DNA of 64,000 bases. It comes from Anarhynchus alexandrinus. Lineage: Eukaryota; Chordata; Aves; Charadriiformes; Charadriidae. Numbering within the stretch: the first letter of the stretch is position 1; every line of letters begins with the position of its first letter. The notes beneath the pieces were generated by a model. It was not told where the DNA came from. It ran no database searches and saw nothing but the letters and a program-made list of their open reading frames with translations. Position numbers and translations under genes: made by a program. Below, in pieces: positions 1-12,000 of this stretch. The DNA is taken from the NCBI GenBank assembly GCA_008711295.1, contig VUYV01000004.1, positions 1,120,751 through 1,184,750 on the forward strand, read 5' to 3'.

Positions 1-230
1 GGGGAGCGCCGCCGGGGCCCCGCAGCGGCCGGGCCGGGGTGGAGGAGCCGCGGGGCACCCGGAGCGCGTCCGGCAGCCCCGGCTTGACCGCGGGGGAACC
101 CTCCCCGCCTCCCCGCACCGGTGCCCGGAGCGGGGGGTGAAGCCCCGGCCCGTCTGCAGAGCGGAGCAGCCGCCGGTACCTCCGGTCACTTCACTCTCCG
201 CAAAGCCCGGGAAGAAAAAATCACTAAGGG
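1..230. promoter_or_regulatory. CpG island at window edge, possible promoter or first exon of the neighbouring gene
   Basis: The first 230 bases are extremely GC- and CpG-rich and drop abruptly to AT-rich DNA after that, which is typical of a vertebrate CpG-island promoter cut by the window edge. In the human block the next gene beyond MPHOSPH9 is PITPNM2, transcribed in the same direction as MPHOSPH9, so its 5' end would fall here. No coding exon is visible, so the gene assignment is inference from synteny only. Confidence 0.5.
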
Positions 231-1940
231 TTTTGCGATCGTTTTGTGAGTTCCAGTCTGCGTTATAGCTCTTTTTTAGAGACAAAGTTCCCCGTGGAAG
301 GTAGATAATACCTAAAGCTATCAATGGTACAGAGAAACACTTTTTTTTTTTTTTAAATTTGCTTTTTAGAGATGCGGACAAATAGAAATGTTATTTTTCC
401 AAAGGTTAAACCTCAAGAGTTGAAGGAGCTGCGATGTTTATTATCATAGAGGAAACTATGCGTGGGAGTGCCTTGCAAGGGCAGCCTGAGAGCGTGCAGA
501 GCCTGCGGCCGCGGGCAGAGCCGGGCACACCTGGAAAGGCGATAAATGCCGACGGAGCAGAGAGGTGTCAGGTGGAAGAAGGCCAGAGGAAGATGATTAA
601 AGTCCTCTTCAGAGGAACCATAAGCTTCTGGTTCTCTGGAAGCCCTTATTTCTCCCCAAATATGGAACAAGGCAATTTTCTCGTGTTAAGGGGAAGAATT
701 TTAAAAGGGATTAAAAAAACCCCAAAGCGTCCAGCAAAGCGCGCAGCAAGTGCGGTCACGTTTCCCACAGTAAACACCTCGCTTCGTGTGCCCCACTTTT
801 TGATGCTTCGGGTCTGGTTTTCAGCAGCGCTGAGCATTCAGGCCTCCCACTGATTTAATCTGGAACTGCAGATCCTCTGCCCCTCTGAAGAATCAGGCCG
901 CAGGCACCATACTGAACAGGTCACCCGAAGCCAGACAGTTATTTGAAAAGGTTGTCCTAGAAGTTTACCAAGAGCAACGCTTACATTAGCCCTCCACCCC
1001 CCTGCTTCGGTGTTATAATAGAACAGAAATAGCCTAAAGAGTTCCAACAGATGGAGGAGGACTTTTGATTAAAAAATAAATTCTGACTCACATCAGTTTT
1101 CTGGAGGTAATAAAAAAAGAGTACATGAATATGAATAGCACTGGAAAGAATGGAGTGGAGATAAAGGGAGGTTATAAGGAAAGGCAGTGAAATAGCTGAA
1201 ATGATTTCCCTACTCGTTTCTAATGCCTGTCAGGAAAATTCTGTTTGGTTTTGCTGTAGTGCTGATGAAAGAAAACAAGACCATTAGCAGACCCATGTGA
1301 AAATGTCCAGTGATGGATTCCTTGGAAAAACCCTGCTGGCTGAATGATACTTTTGAAAGACACTTTTAAATTGTACCTGTTAATAATTTAAAATGGTGGG
1401 AAAAAATCTCTAGCTAAATAGTAGAGCTGCACAAGGAAGTCAAGATGCTTTTTTCCTCCCTCAACCCTTTCTGAGTAAAAATTACAAGTATGAGTATGGA
1501 ATACCATCAAAAATACATCGATCCATGTACCTGGAAGTGTATTTGAGCAAGTTCCCTCCAAGCATTCAGGTCGAACGTCTACATTTTAGAGTAAACGGGA
1601 AAATGAGTAACTGACATCTTTGACTTCTCCCCAACTCTGACCTTATATTAAAAGAACCTGCAAGGCAGAAGTGGCTGCAAAAAAGTACTTTTTTTGAAAG
1701 ACTGTGCATGGGTAGGATGCACAAATATCTTAAAACACAGCGCTCTAATTTTAGAATCAGACCTTCACAAGCTTCCTTTATGACAGCTATTCTGGCCTTA
1801 TAATCGCATCATTGGTGGCCAAACATCTTGAACAAGGACAGAATTTGAAACACACAATATGATTAAAACCTACATTATCGCTGATGTAATATCCCAGAAC
1901 CTATTATTGTTCTTGGGCAGGAGGAAAGAATCTAATTAAA
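231..1940. other. Intergenic region with no recognised gene
   Basis: Moderately AT-rich single-copy-looking DNA between the left CpG island and the presumed 3' end of MPHOSPH9. Open frames here (for example a 139-codon one at 434-853) lack similarity, splice context or a companion exon. I see no repeat or RNA gene. Confidence 0.5.
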
Positions 1941-1942
1941 CA

Positions 1943-1948
1943 TTTATT
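1943..1948 (-). terminator. MPHOSPH9: Candidate poly(A) signal for MPHOSPH9
   Basis: TTTATT on the plus strand reads AATAAA on the minus strand, about 1 kb beyond the MPHOSPH9 stop codon. It is the clearest canonical hexamer I noticed downstream. Usage is not shown and other variant signals lie nearby. Confidence 0.3.
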
Positions 1949-2934
1949 TAATATTAAAATACAAACCAAAATATCAATGTTGGACAGTAATTCAGCAATA
2001 TGCCAACTAGCAAATATGTATTTTTCACCAAGAAAAGTGCATGTATGTTCACAAATACAGCTTGGATTTGGTTTGGAAAGGTATGCGATCGGAACACTGG
2101 CATGGCACAAACCCCAGTCACAGAATCACAGAACGGTCAGGGTTGGAAGGGACCTCTGGAGATCATCTAGTCCAACCCCCGGCATACTAAAACAGTAACT
2201 TCGGTTAAGTAGTTCCAGTCCTGGAGCACCAGCTGGAGTGGAGCTGCTCGCTGGGAGACAGGATGGCTGCTGTCAGTCTCGTGAATCCTGGTACTTGTGG
2301 TATCAAAACACTGCTCACTGCGACTGTTGGGAGACATCAAATAATTTAGAGCAATATTTTTCCTAACGCAGCCAGCAAAACACATACCAATTTGCAGCCA
2401 GCCAGCCGTAATGGAAGTATTGCTCACAGTTTTGTCACAATGAAAAATATACATGTTATAAGGTTTAAATTAAAAGGATTTACCACATCACACTAGTTAT
2501 CTTTAACATGGGTAATTCATGTTGCTTTTTGTATTAAAGTTCAAAATTTCCTATTGGCTAATATTTACATCATACCATAAATATTTATAAAACGGTGAGG
2601 AAAACGAAGTGCAAAAGGATAACACTATCATTTTCTGAAAACAAGCTGCCTTTTAGTTTCTTATTATAAATTGAATATCACTATTTAAAAATAATTAATA
2701 TTTCTAAAAATATTACAATACAGGATAAGCATTGATTTCTCAAGTGTAACAAAAATATGTTTAAAATATAGGTGGCTGTTTGAAGTACAAAATATTGCTG
2801 TTTGTAAAGGGTAACATGGTTGTAAAACTACTATTGAGGGTTTATAAAAATACAAAACAATTTGCATTTACTGAGTGCATAATTACATATTAGTGCAAAA
2901 AAAAAGAAGCATATTTGCATTCAAGAGAGAATTG
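1949..2934 (-). other. MPHOSPH9: Presumed MPHOSPH9 3' untranslated region
   Basis: AT-rich DNA directly following the MPHOSPH9 stop codon on the minus strand, up to the first clear AATAAA. It contains a short CR1 fragment at about 2,115-2,190. The extent is inferred. Confidence 0.35.
2115..2190 (-). repeat. CR1 LINE 3'-end fragment
   Basis: The plus strand shows the reverse complement of the conserved CR1 tail: 'cagaatcacagaa' followed by 'ggttggaagggacctctgg' and 'agatcatctagtccaaccc'. This is a short, 5'-truncated CR1 copy in minus orientation, probably within the MPHOSPH9 3' UTR. Confidence 0.85.
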
Positions 2935-3036
2935 TCAAAGATTTGCAGAAGTACGTAAAACATGAAATCTTTTCAGAGTCATGCGTATTGACCCCAAATC
3001 TCTATTAATCCTTTCCAAGCGATCTTCCAGGGCTTC
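2935..3036 (-). CDS. MPHOSPH9: MPHOSPH9 coding exon 23 (last)
   Basis: Encodes 33 residues starting [11 protein letters not shown] and ending RTSANL followed by TGA. The acceptor is 'cttttag' at 3,037-3,038. This is the strongly conserved C-terminal helix of the family. Confidence 0.95.
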   Translation of the reverse strand, partial: EALEDRLERINRDLGSIRMTLKRFHVLRTSANL

Positions 3037-6000
3037 CTAAAAGAAACAGTTCAAGAAAAGAAAGAAAAAAAAAAAGGATTATAATTACAAGAAAATCCAA
3101 TGATCCTTCTAAAATGAAGAAACTACTAGTATTGCTATAGTAGGTATCCTTTTTGACGCATTGCTAGCATTCTGTTCGCACCCAAAAACTAGAGCCAGAC
3201 CTACAAATTTTTTCATTATTTTTATGTATGTGTGTGTATTTGTGGGTTGTTGGCTTTTTTAAAAACTGTTTCAGGTATTTTGTTTTTTTCCCATGTGACT
3301 TATGAAACTCCATGAGATAAACTTGCCACGAATTAGGACATGTTGATAATTAGGGAGACACATTTAGGAAACAGTGGACCACTGTATTGAGTGGCAGTAT
3401 TGATTTACTAGAATGCACTTTTCCTTTCAAATCAATAACAAGCCCTGGGATTACAATTTAGGAAATGCTGAAGTTGTAGGCTTTGTGGAGACCTCTAAAG
3501 CACAGCTTTGAGACACTTGTTTTTATGAGAAGGGTCTGCAGAGCTTTCCCAAGAAGGCACTCTCCTCTATTCCACCTACACAACTATTTTTGCCTTCTTG
3601 TTTTCTTCTTTATACTTTCAAGTAGACAAAAAACAACCAACCAAAACCTAAACTTTGCACTTTCTTCTACAGCATAACATCCTCTCCACAGCTGCAGGGA
3701 TCTATTTCACTGTCGCTGCATTTTCTTAATGTATTGCCTTTATCTCCCTCTCAGTGGTATCGCAAGAATAGACTACTCTTGCAGTAACTTGGAAAAATAC
3801 ATCCTATATACAAAAAATAGAAGATATAAACAGTCTTATGCAGAATATACACAATGTAGTATGTATATATATTTATATACACACACATACTTTTTCTTTA
3901 TATGCGTGTATATATAGACACACACAAAAGACACGTTGTCAGTTTGTGGTGGCGGGGGGTGTCAAATGTTTGCAGGCCTAATTATTCTTTTCTGAATCAC
4001 TTGCATACAAATTATCCAGACTTACACCTTTTACATAGCAATTCAGAGTGTGTTTCTAATTAACTTGCAGTAACTTCCCAATTATCTTCTACTGGAGTAA
4101 AGTCTAGAGAACATCTTTCACACAGATTCAAAATTCAGCCATATTCAGGAACAATTCTCAGTGCTGTGGAAAAAATCCCATAGTAAATGCACTTATTATA
4201 TAGCAGAACTTTGATCTACGCTATATATTCTCAAATTGTGGAAGAGCAACTTAAGAGAACAGTCATATGTAAAAGCTTTTTCACCTGATTTAATCTTGCT
4301 TGCAAGGTCATTCTTCCACCAGAACAAGGTATTCGACTCAATGCAGCCTCAATCTAATAACAGAAAATACTTCAGCTGTAAATTATAGTTTCAAGAGCCA
4401 ATATAAACCTTCCTAACTAATCTTACTAGAAGGAGAAGTGAGGTGTACAGATTACTGATACACGTCCAATGTTGTTCTTAAAGACTAACTTATGTTACCG
4501 TAATACTGTGCCATACAAAACGGATAGAAAAGATAACATTCATAAGCAGACCCTCTCAAGCATCATTTTGAAGAGAGCACTCTTAGTTGCCAGAATAACC
4601 TTCTTTGTTTGAAAGGCTGATTTAAAGCACCGTCCATTAAGGAAGAAAGTAAATTCACTCCAACTCTTCCATCCACGCTGTATTTACGTTAAAGTGACTC
4701 TCCTTTAATGACATTAGGGACAGGAAAGAACTGGAGTATGGGAAGCAGAGCAGGGAACGATAACGGCACATTCCAAGGGTTAACACTAGAAATTGTGCGT
4801 GAATTTCAGCCACGCATTGCATAGGTATATGGCTACATCCCTCACCTCTCATATAACAACTATGTTTCATCACAACTTAAAATAAAAATAATCTTTGCCT
4901 GTTGCTTTTCTTGCGTCAGCTCATCAAAAAGCCTCTCTGTTTCAGCCAGAGTCTTAATCCTTGCCGCGTACTTGAAGTCTCCCTCACAAGGTGATAGCAC
5001 TGGCTCGTATTTTTGTGCTATGCTCCTCTCGTCCCACGCTGCCGCTTTCTTCATTCCGGTATTGACAGATTCAGCACAAGAGCTGTGTCTGACACCTGAA
5101 TGCTGCCTTCCTAGCAACAAAACAGGGGTCTTTTTATTTGTTTTGTAATGGTCTGAAATTATTCCATAGGAAAGAAAAAGAAACTAACAAGAAAAGCAGT
5201 GTGATCTCGGAGGTATATAAACTGAGGACAGTAACTAGCAAAGCCTCATTAGCTTGCCTTAAGCAAACTTCTCAGAAGAATGTTAAACATTTGTACGGAT
5301 CATCTTTCAAGTGATCTTTATAACAAAGCATATTTTTTGGTTAACAAACAGATTACTGTAGTGTGCTAATTAGGAAAATTAGTTAAATTACTTTTACTGG
5401 TACATTTCTAAATATCACCATGTAGACTAGTCATGAAAGCACTAGTCTAAATAAATGCATTAATAAAAACAAAAGCAGAACATTGTGACAAGATTTACAA
5501 AAGTGAGAAAAAATTTGGTTCAATCAATCATTTAAAAAAATCTGAAACAACTGGCTTTATTATAGCTGCTCTTTGCTCTCTGTGATGCAATGTTTAGCAG
5601 TAGAATGTTATTAGTATGACTGAATATGTACATCTTAATATAGACCCTACTGAGATATGCACTGTATAACTGAGTTAAGCACAGGAAAACATATTGCCCT
5701 TCTTTCACAATTTAATTATTTTTGTTGTTCCATTGCATTTGTGCACACACACATATACATAAAAATAAAATACTGCATGAATGGTATTTCTCGGTCTACA
5801 GGAATACAACAAGATGTAGAGGATTTTTAAAAGCTCGACTTCATAAAGCGTCAGCTTTCTATTTAAGCAGCTGTTACCAATGTGGAAGAAATTATGGTAA
5901 AAAAAATAAAGAACAATTTTCCCCCACTCTGACAGGTTACCTTCTGCATCATCTAGTGAGAGAAACTGGAGCCTTTTTCTTGGATTGTTGTGCTGTAAAG

Positions 6001-9000
6001 TAGATGTAGGACCAGTTTCCAGGTCATCTAGAAGTATATCAAATCTACAGAACAGGAAGCACACAACAATTACTTGCTAGAAATTACATATTAACCAATA
6101 CACTATTTTCTACTTTTTCACCTTTTGGTTAAATAAACAAATTGTCTATAAAACAATTTCTATCCCACAGGCATTGCAATTCTTCTGATTACTGCTAATA
6201 GTACCTTACCCTGATATACTCCTATTTGCACACACCAAAATACCTCATTCATGTGACGTTCTTCCAGAAGCAGGCCAAGCTGTCACTCCCTAACACACTG
6301 AGCTCCCATGCTGTCATCCTCAAGAACCATCAGAGCGGTGCTACACACTTCTTCCTGATGCACATGTCCTACACTTTGATCTCACAGCTAAGTACGTTCT
6401 TTGAAACTCTACAAGCCTTGCCAAGCAAAGATCTCTATAGAAACCATAGTATCTAGTACAGTTAGCAGAAAGTTAAGTTTATATATTTTTTAACATGCTT
6501 CTAAGTGTCGTGACAGGTAGGTAGATAGTCCTTTCAATTTTTAGTACATTTCCCGGTAAGTGGAATGTGGATTTGGGCTTACTCCACAGAACAATTCTTC
6601 TATAACTTCTTTGTCACTGATCAATGTTGTGCCAATAGTAAACCCAACATCTGATCTTGGTGAATACTCATCTTTCTCATCTTGGTGAAATCATTCTAGA
6701 CTTTTCTTGCCAGATTTTAAAAAGTAAAACTTAGCTTTATATTCAGAAATCTTCACACAACTCATTTACTAGGACTTAATGGACAAGAAACAGCAGGAAC
6801 AGCATTAAGCCTGCATAAATGTACTGCTGCTATAATAATGATCAGCACCTAATTGTATTCAGAAAACTCGTACCTTGTCACTGTGTTTTCATTTTTGCTA
6901 AGCAAATGGCTAAATCCAGGAGAGAGGTTTTCTTTTGGAGATCGTTTCGGGCTGTATGTCACAGACACTGGTGCCAACATTATCTCTCTTGTTGCTGCAA
7001 AAGGCAAAGTACGTTTAACTACCTTAAATTTCTCCCAGTGCAGTATCTCCCACTCATGTGATCAGATGCTTACATCTTAAAAGAATGCTTTTCAAAGCTG
7101 TCTACATACTTATTTAAATTAGATGAAAAGTGCATTGCAACATAGAAAAATGAAAGTAAACTTAGAACTCTTACATTTTCTATGATTAGAGATGAGCTTT
7201 TTTTTCCAGACTGTTAAAATAATGCAGAAATCCTGTCTTTATTTTTCTTTCTTCCAGAGCAGCCTTTCATTATTTCCTTCTACTTTTTGAGTAACACAAA
7301 CCAAACTTCAGAAAAGCACTTACTTGGAGTATTTGATTTCCTATTTGAAGGAGGAAGGGATGATGACCTCTGGCCACAAGGAGAGCTGTACCGTTTCGGT
7401 CTGTGTTGGTCTTTACTTTTCTCTGGGGATCGGTTAGCAACTAAAGAAGTTTCAACAAACCCAACAGTTTGTCGTCGATTTGATGTTTCTAATTAAGAGG
7501 AAGAAGTAATTATATTAATCAATCTTTTTCAATACAAGGACTCACAAATATTCTCCTGTACTCAGCTTTCAGTGCACAAAGACTCACTTAGTCTGCCTCA
7601 CACTGTTTTGCTCAAGTCTTGCTTCCTGCTCATCATATTCATGAAAAAGGATGCTTTGCAGTGCGTGTGAGAGAAATGATGCTAAATAACACTGATTTAA
7701 TAGACAGTGGAAAGCAGGACAAAAGCATCTTTTGGTAAAAAGGGTCAGAGTACCTGCCTGAACCAAGAATATAAGCATTTAAGAAAGACTTATTTTTTTT
7801 TCTAATTACAAGGCTTCCTAAATCAATGTTGTTAGAACAGCTCAGTGCAGTCCTACAGTACACATGCCAGCTTTCTGAATAACATTCTGATACAACCCCA
7901 TGAGAAAAAAACTAAAATGGATGTACAGCCAGCCAGAGCTTTGTTAGGAGTCCATTAACTGTTTACACATACTGAGATATTCTTAGAAAAAGGACATTAA
8001 CTACACTCTAGCTTGAGACCTAACAGCAACCTTTGCATTCCCTCTATTTTAAACAAGTCACTTAGCTATATCATTTTGAATTTTCTTAGGAAAATTCCAG
8101 AAGTTCGCATGCTAAAACTGTTTTTATCCCATCACTCAAGCCTGATGAACTTTAATGCTGAGAATAACAAAACCGAAAGACATGCAAACAAAGAAAAGCC
8201 AGTCAAGACAAGTTCAGGAATATAAAAATAAAAATTACTAGCTGATGTGTCTTCTTTTTCTGTCTGTGTACCCCAATCTTTAAATGCTTTTCCTTCTTCA
8301 AGTTGTTTAAAGGCTTCTATAATTGGTGCTTCTGACATCTCATTTTCTTTCTTTTCTATTGTGTTTGTTGAAGAGTCTTCTTGTGAGGAGTCCTTTTCAG
8401 GAGGAGAATGGTGCCTTAAAGAATGTGAGGTGGTGGAGGGAAAAAAAGGATCAAGTTTTTTTACTTTATTTCATACATCCAAATACTAGCTGAATAACGA
8501 AAAACCTGGAGAAATTTAGTTTGAGATTTACAGTCATCAAACCAAGAATTCTAAGGGTGCTTTTTAATTTCAGCCAAGAACCTCAGAGGATTGTGTTATA
8601 GCCAGTTCAAGAATCTAAAGTTGAACAGTGTGAGTTAAATTTGGTGACTTGACATGTTCTTAGAACTACATACGTCCTGACAGAGGTTTTAGAAACTTCT
8701 GGGTAAGAAGGCAAACTACTAAATTACACCCTAAATTACACCTGAAGCTTCACACTGGTGGAAAGCTGCAGCCAACCGCTACAGCTCACGTCTAATACAA
8801 CAGAGCATGCTGTGTCCAAACTCAGAGCAGAGAGAGTAACTTTACACAGAGAGTGTAAAGACAGTGGCACAAGATGCAGCTGAAGCTTTCTGATATTTCA
8901 AGGAAGGTACTGAAGGCTGCTGCTGCTTGCTTCATATTGGAATTGTGCAGCATCTACAACATCAAGAAATTTTTTTTTTTAGAACTCTACTTAACAAGTA

Positions 9001-12000
9001 CAAAACCTAGAAATATGATCCTAGTCAATTCTGGATAAAACTATTTTTAGAAGTGCTCAACTCCACATCATAGTAGAGACTGAAGGAAACCAACTCACAG
9101 AGAAGGAATATAGGTTTCTTCTAATCTGTTATCTTTGGGGCTTTCCTGGACTTCCAAGGGCTGGCCAGTGAAGATTGAATACTCCGCTCCTGGTATCAAC
9201 CACTTTCGCCTGCTGACATCAGGAGTTGCCAACTTGCTGTGGGAATAAAAAATTTCAAAATTATGAAAGGCTTTGGGATTTTTTCTTTTTTTATTTTAAG
9301 AAAAACTATAAGAAAATCCATCTATTTATTCTAGTCAAACAGAAACAATACCAAATATACGATAAACTTCTAAATAATGTGGAAAAATAACTGTTTTTCA
9401 AAAAATATTTGTAAAGTAAAAATAAAATATATTAAAAAAAATCGTATGTTCAGGTTTCAGTCTAAATTACACAATATGCTCAGAATGCAGAACTCCACAA
9501 AGACCTTGTAATTTAATGCTGCTTCCTCAGACCAAGGTTTGGGTAACAAGTAGTTCTCAACTAGTTAAACAAAAACATTTTGGTGTAGATTACTCCAATA
9601 GTTCAGAGCATCTGACCCTAGCTTTCCTTTTGATACCATTTATTAGAAAAATAAAAAATAAAAACCAAAAAACCCAAAGAAGAAAGTCACCGCTGATGAC
9701 CTGAGAGTGATAAATATTAAGTAATAAGCTTCGATGAGTATATTATCTTGAAATGCCAAAAGAAAAATGTGATTTTTATACACAGGAAAGTATCTGGTAA
9801 GTAGAAAAAAAAGGTTCTTGTTTACACAAGCTATGAATTATAACTGCTATTCTGTAAATCTGTCCTTCTGCGCATTCACAATTGGAATCAGCTTTCCTTG
9901 AGCCTTCGAGATCAGTTAGGGACAGATTAACTTCCAAATCCATATTGGCTCTTACATCCTCCTCCCTGATGAACACGGTCTGCCATGTTCAGGTTTTCCT
10001 TTTTTCTGTTCATTGTTGAGGGATCTTATTCATAAATATTAAAGTAGCTCTAAACAGAAATCTGTCCCTGTAATATATTAATACATAAATTACTTGCATC
10101 TTCATAATCATCAAAAATCAGATCCCCCAAAAATACTACTCTTCAATATGTACAAATGGACATTCAAAAAACACGTTATGTTATCATTTTGTACTTTACA
10201 GCATCAGTGCTGAACTGGAAGAGACACCCAAAAAGCTGTAACTAAGTAATAAAAAACAAAGGGGGTCAAAGCTTTTCAGGTCTCTAAAACATAAAAAAAA
10301 ACCCACCACAAACCAAAACACAGGCCAACTTTGATTTCCTTAACATAAATTCAAAATTCAAACTACAGTATGCATTCTAATTGAACTTTCACTCTACTCT
10401 ACTCTCAGGATACCTGTTCAAACTCTATTTAGAAACATAAAAGGTAGTTATCAGCCTTTCAAATCAGTGACATGAAGAAAACCTCTAATGTCTAATTGGA
10501 CTATTAGATTTTATTCCCAAGATCTTTGTTGAGCATGGGAATCCCTATTCAGCTGAGCAACTGAGAACTATCAAACACTCATTTAGGAAGACTAGAGCCA
10601 GTCTGCCAAGTCACATATCTACTATCCAATTTACTTATTTGTTTTTAATAATTTCTTGGCATTTGAAGTCTCTGGATTACATCACGTGTTTAATCCAGTT
10701 TAGCCTATTGACTGACATCTTTATCTATACCCATTTTTAGCCAAAACGTGTTAAAAAATATTCTAAAACACATGACCTGTTTTCACATTGTTGGAACATA
10801 CACTTACTTGGCACAAGAGGTTCTTAAATGACTTTCGGTAATATGGCGAAGTTTCAATGTATTTTCATGTTCTACCTGCTTGAGCTGAGCTTCAAGTTTT
10901 GAAATTGTCCTAATGCAGAAGTAGCAAAGGTGCATTATGAGATGATGTAAAAGACATAAAGGAGATAGCATATTTCTTAGAGTTTAGTCATTTTTATTCA
11001 GATATCTTGGGTGAAGCAGAAGAACAAGAGCAACTACTACATTTTTATCTATCTATCTAAATACATATATAAATATGTATTTGAATTCTGAGTTAAATAA
11101 GCTAGGTAACCTAGCTAGAAAGACAAGACCAGGAGATACTGCTGTGGATCAGAGCATTCAACTGAGAGAGGTTGGGGAAAACAAAACAAGAATGTTTTCT
11201 CATCCTCCCTGACTCTGGTTTTAATGAGCGGCTCCTTCTCTTGTGTGTCACTCGGGTAACTCCACTAATCTGCTGCTGAGGCTCTTCACATGATTTTCCT
11301 CTCTCCCACATACTGCAGTCAACCTCTTCAGTGAACTAGCCCTTGGCAATGCAACACAATCATAAGCATTCCCCACTTGGGGGATAGAAATACAGAGGTT
11401 TGGAGCAGGATATAATAAGCTCCTTTTTCCACTACAGTTTCCCCAGTCTGGAATGGTCCCTAGCCAGCAGCATCAAGAATCAGGCAGGAAAACAGAATCA
11501 CCAGTAACTGACTAAACTGTCCTTCATACTATTCTTCATTTCCTCAACAGTTCCAATAAAAATTGAAGGCAGAGTTGTTTTGACTTCCTTCTATTCCTTC
11601 CTTAAATTCTTCCGATTCTTTCTTTCTAGTGGTCTTCTTGAAAATTCAGGTGATCTGAGCAGCAAAGAAGAGGACTCTGACATCTCCTGAGGACCACATT
11701 TGCTATTTTTCTGGGTTTGGCTGAAGACTATGCAGAGGTAACGCTTGGTGGCAATGACATTTGGAATGAATTTTGAGGTGAAACTTGTAGCCACATTTCT
11801 AGAAGAATCATCAAAAATCACATATTAAAAAAAAATCTTCCTAATAATCTGGGTTTCAGCTGCTCATATAAAAACATAAAAGGAAAATGATGACAGCACA
11901 TATCCACAGAAGAAGCTCAAAGGGAGGTGAATGATGTGGGACATCACCTCATTACAGTTCTACAATTCCTGCCCTGCAGCCCTCTCAGATGTCCTCTGCT

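Noticed and set aside
434..853. 139-codon open frame on plus strand
   Set aside because: No recognisable domain, no splice or promoter context, composition like surrounding DNA.
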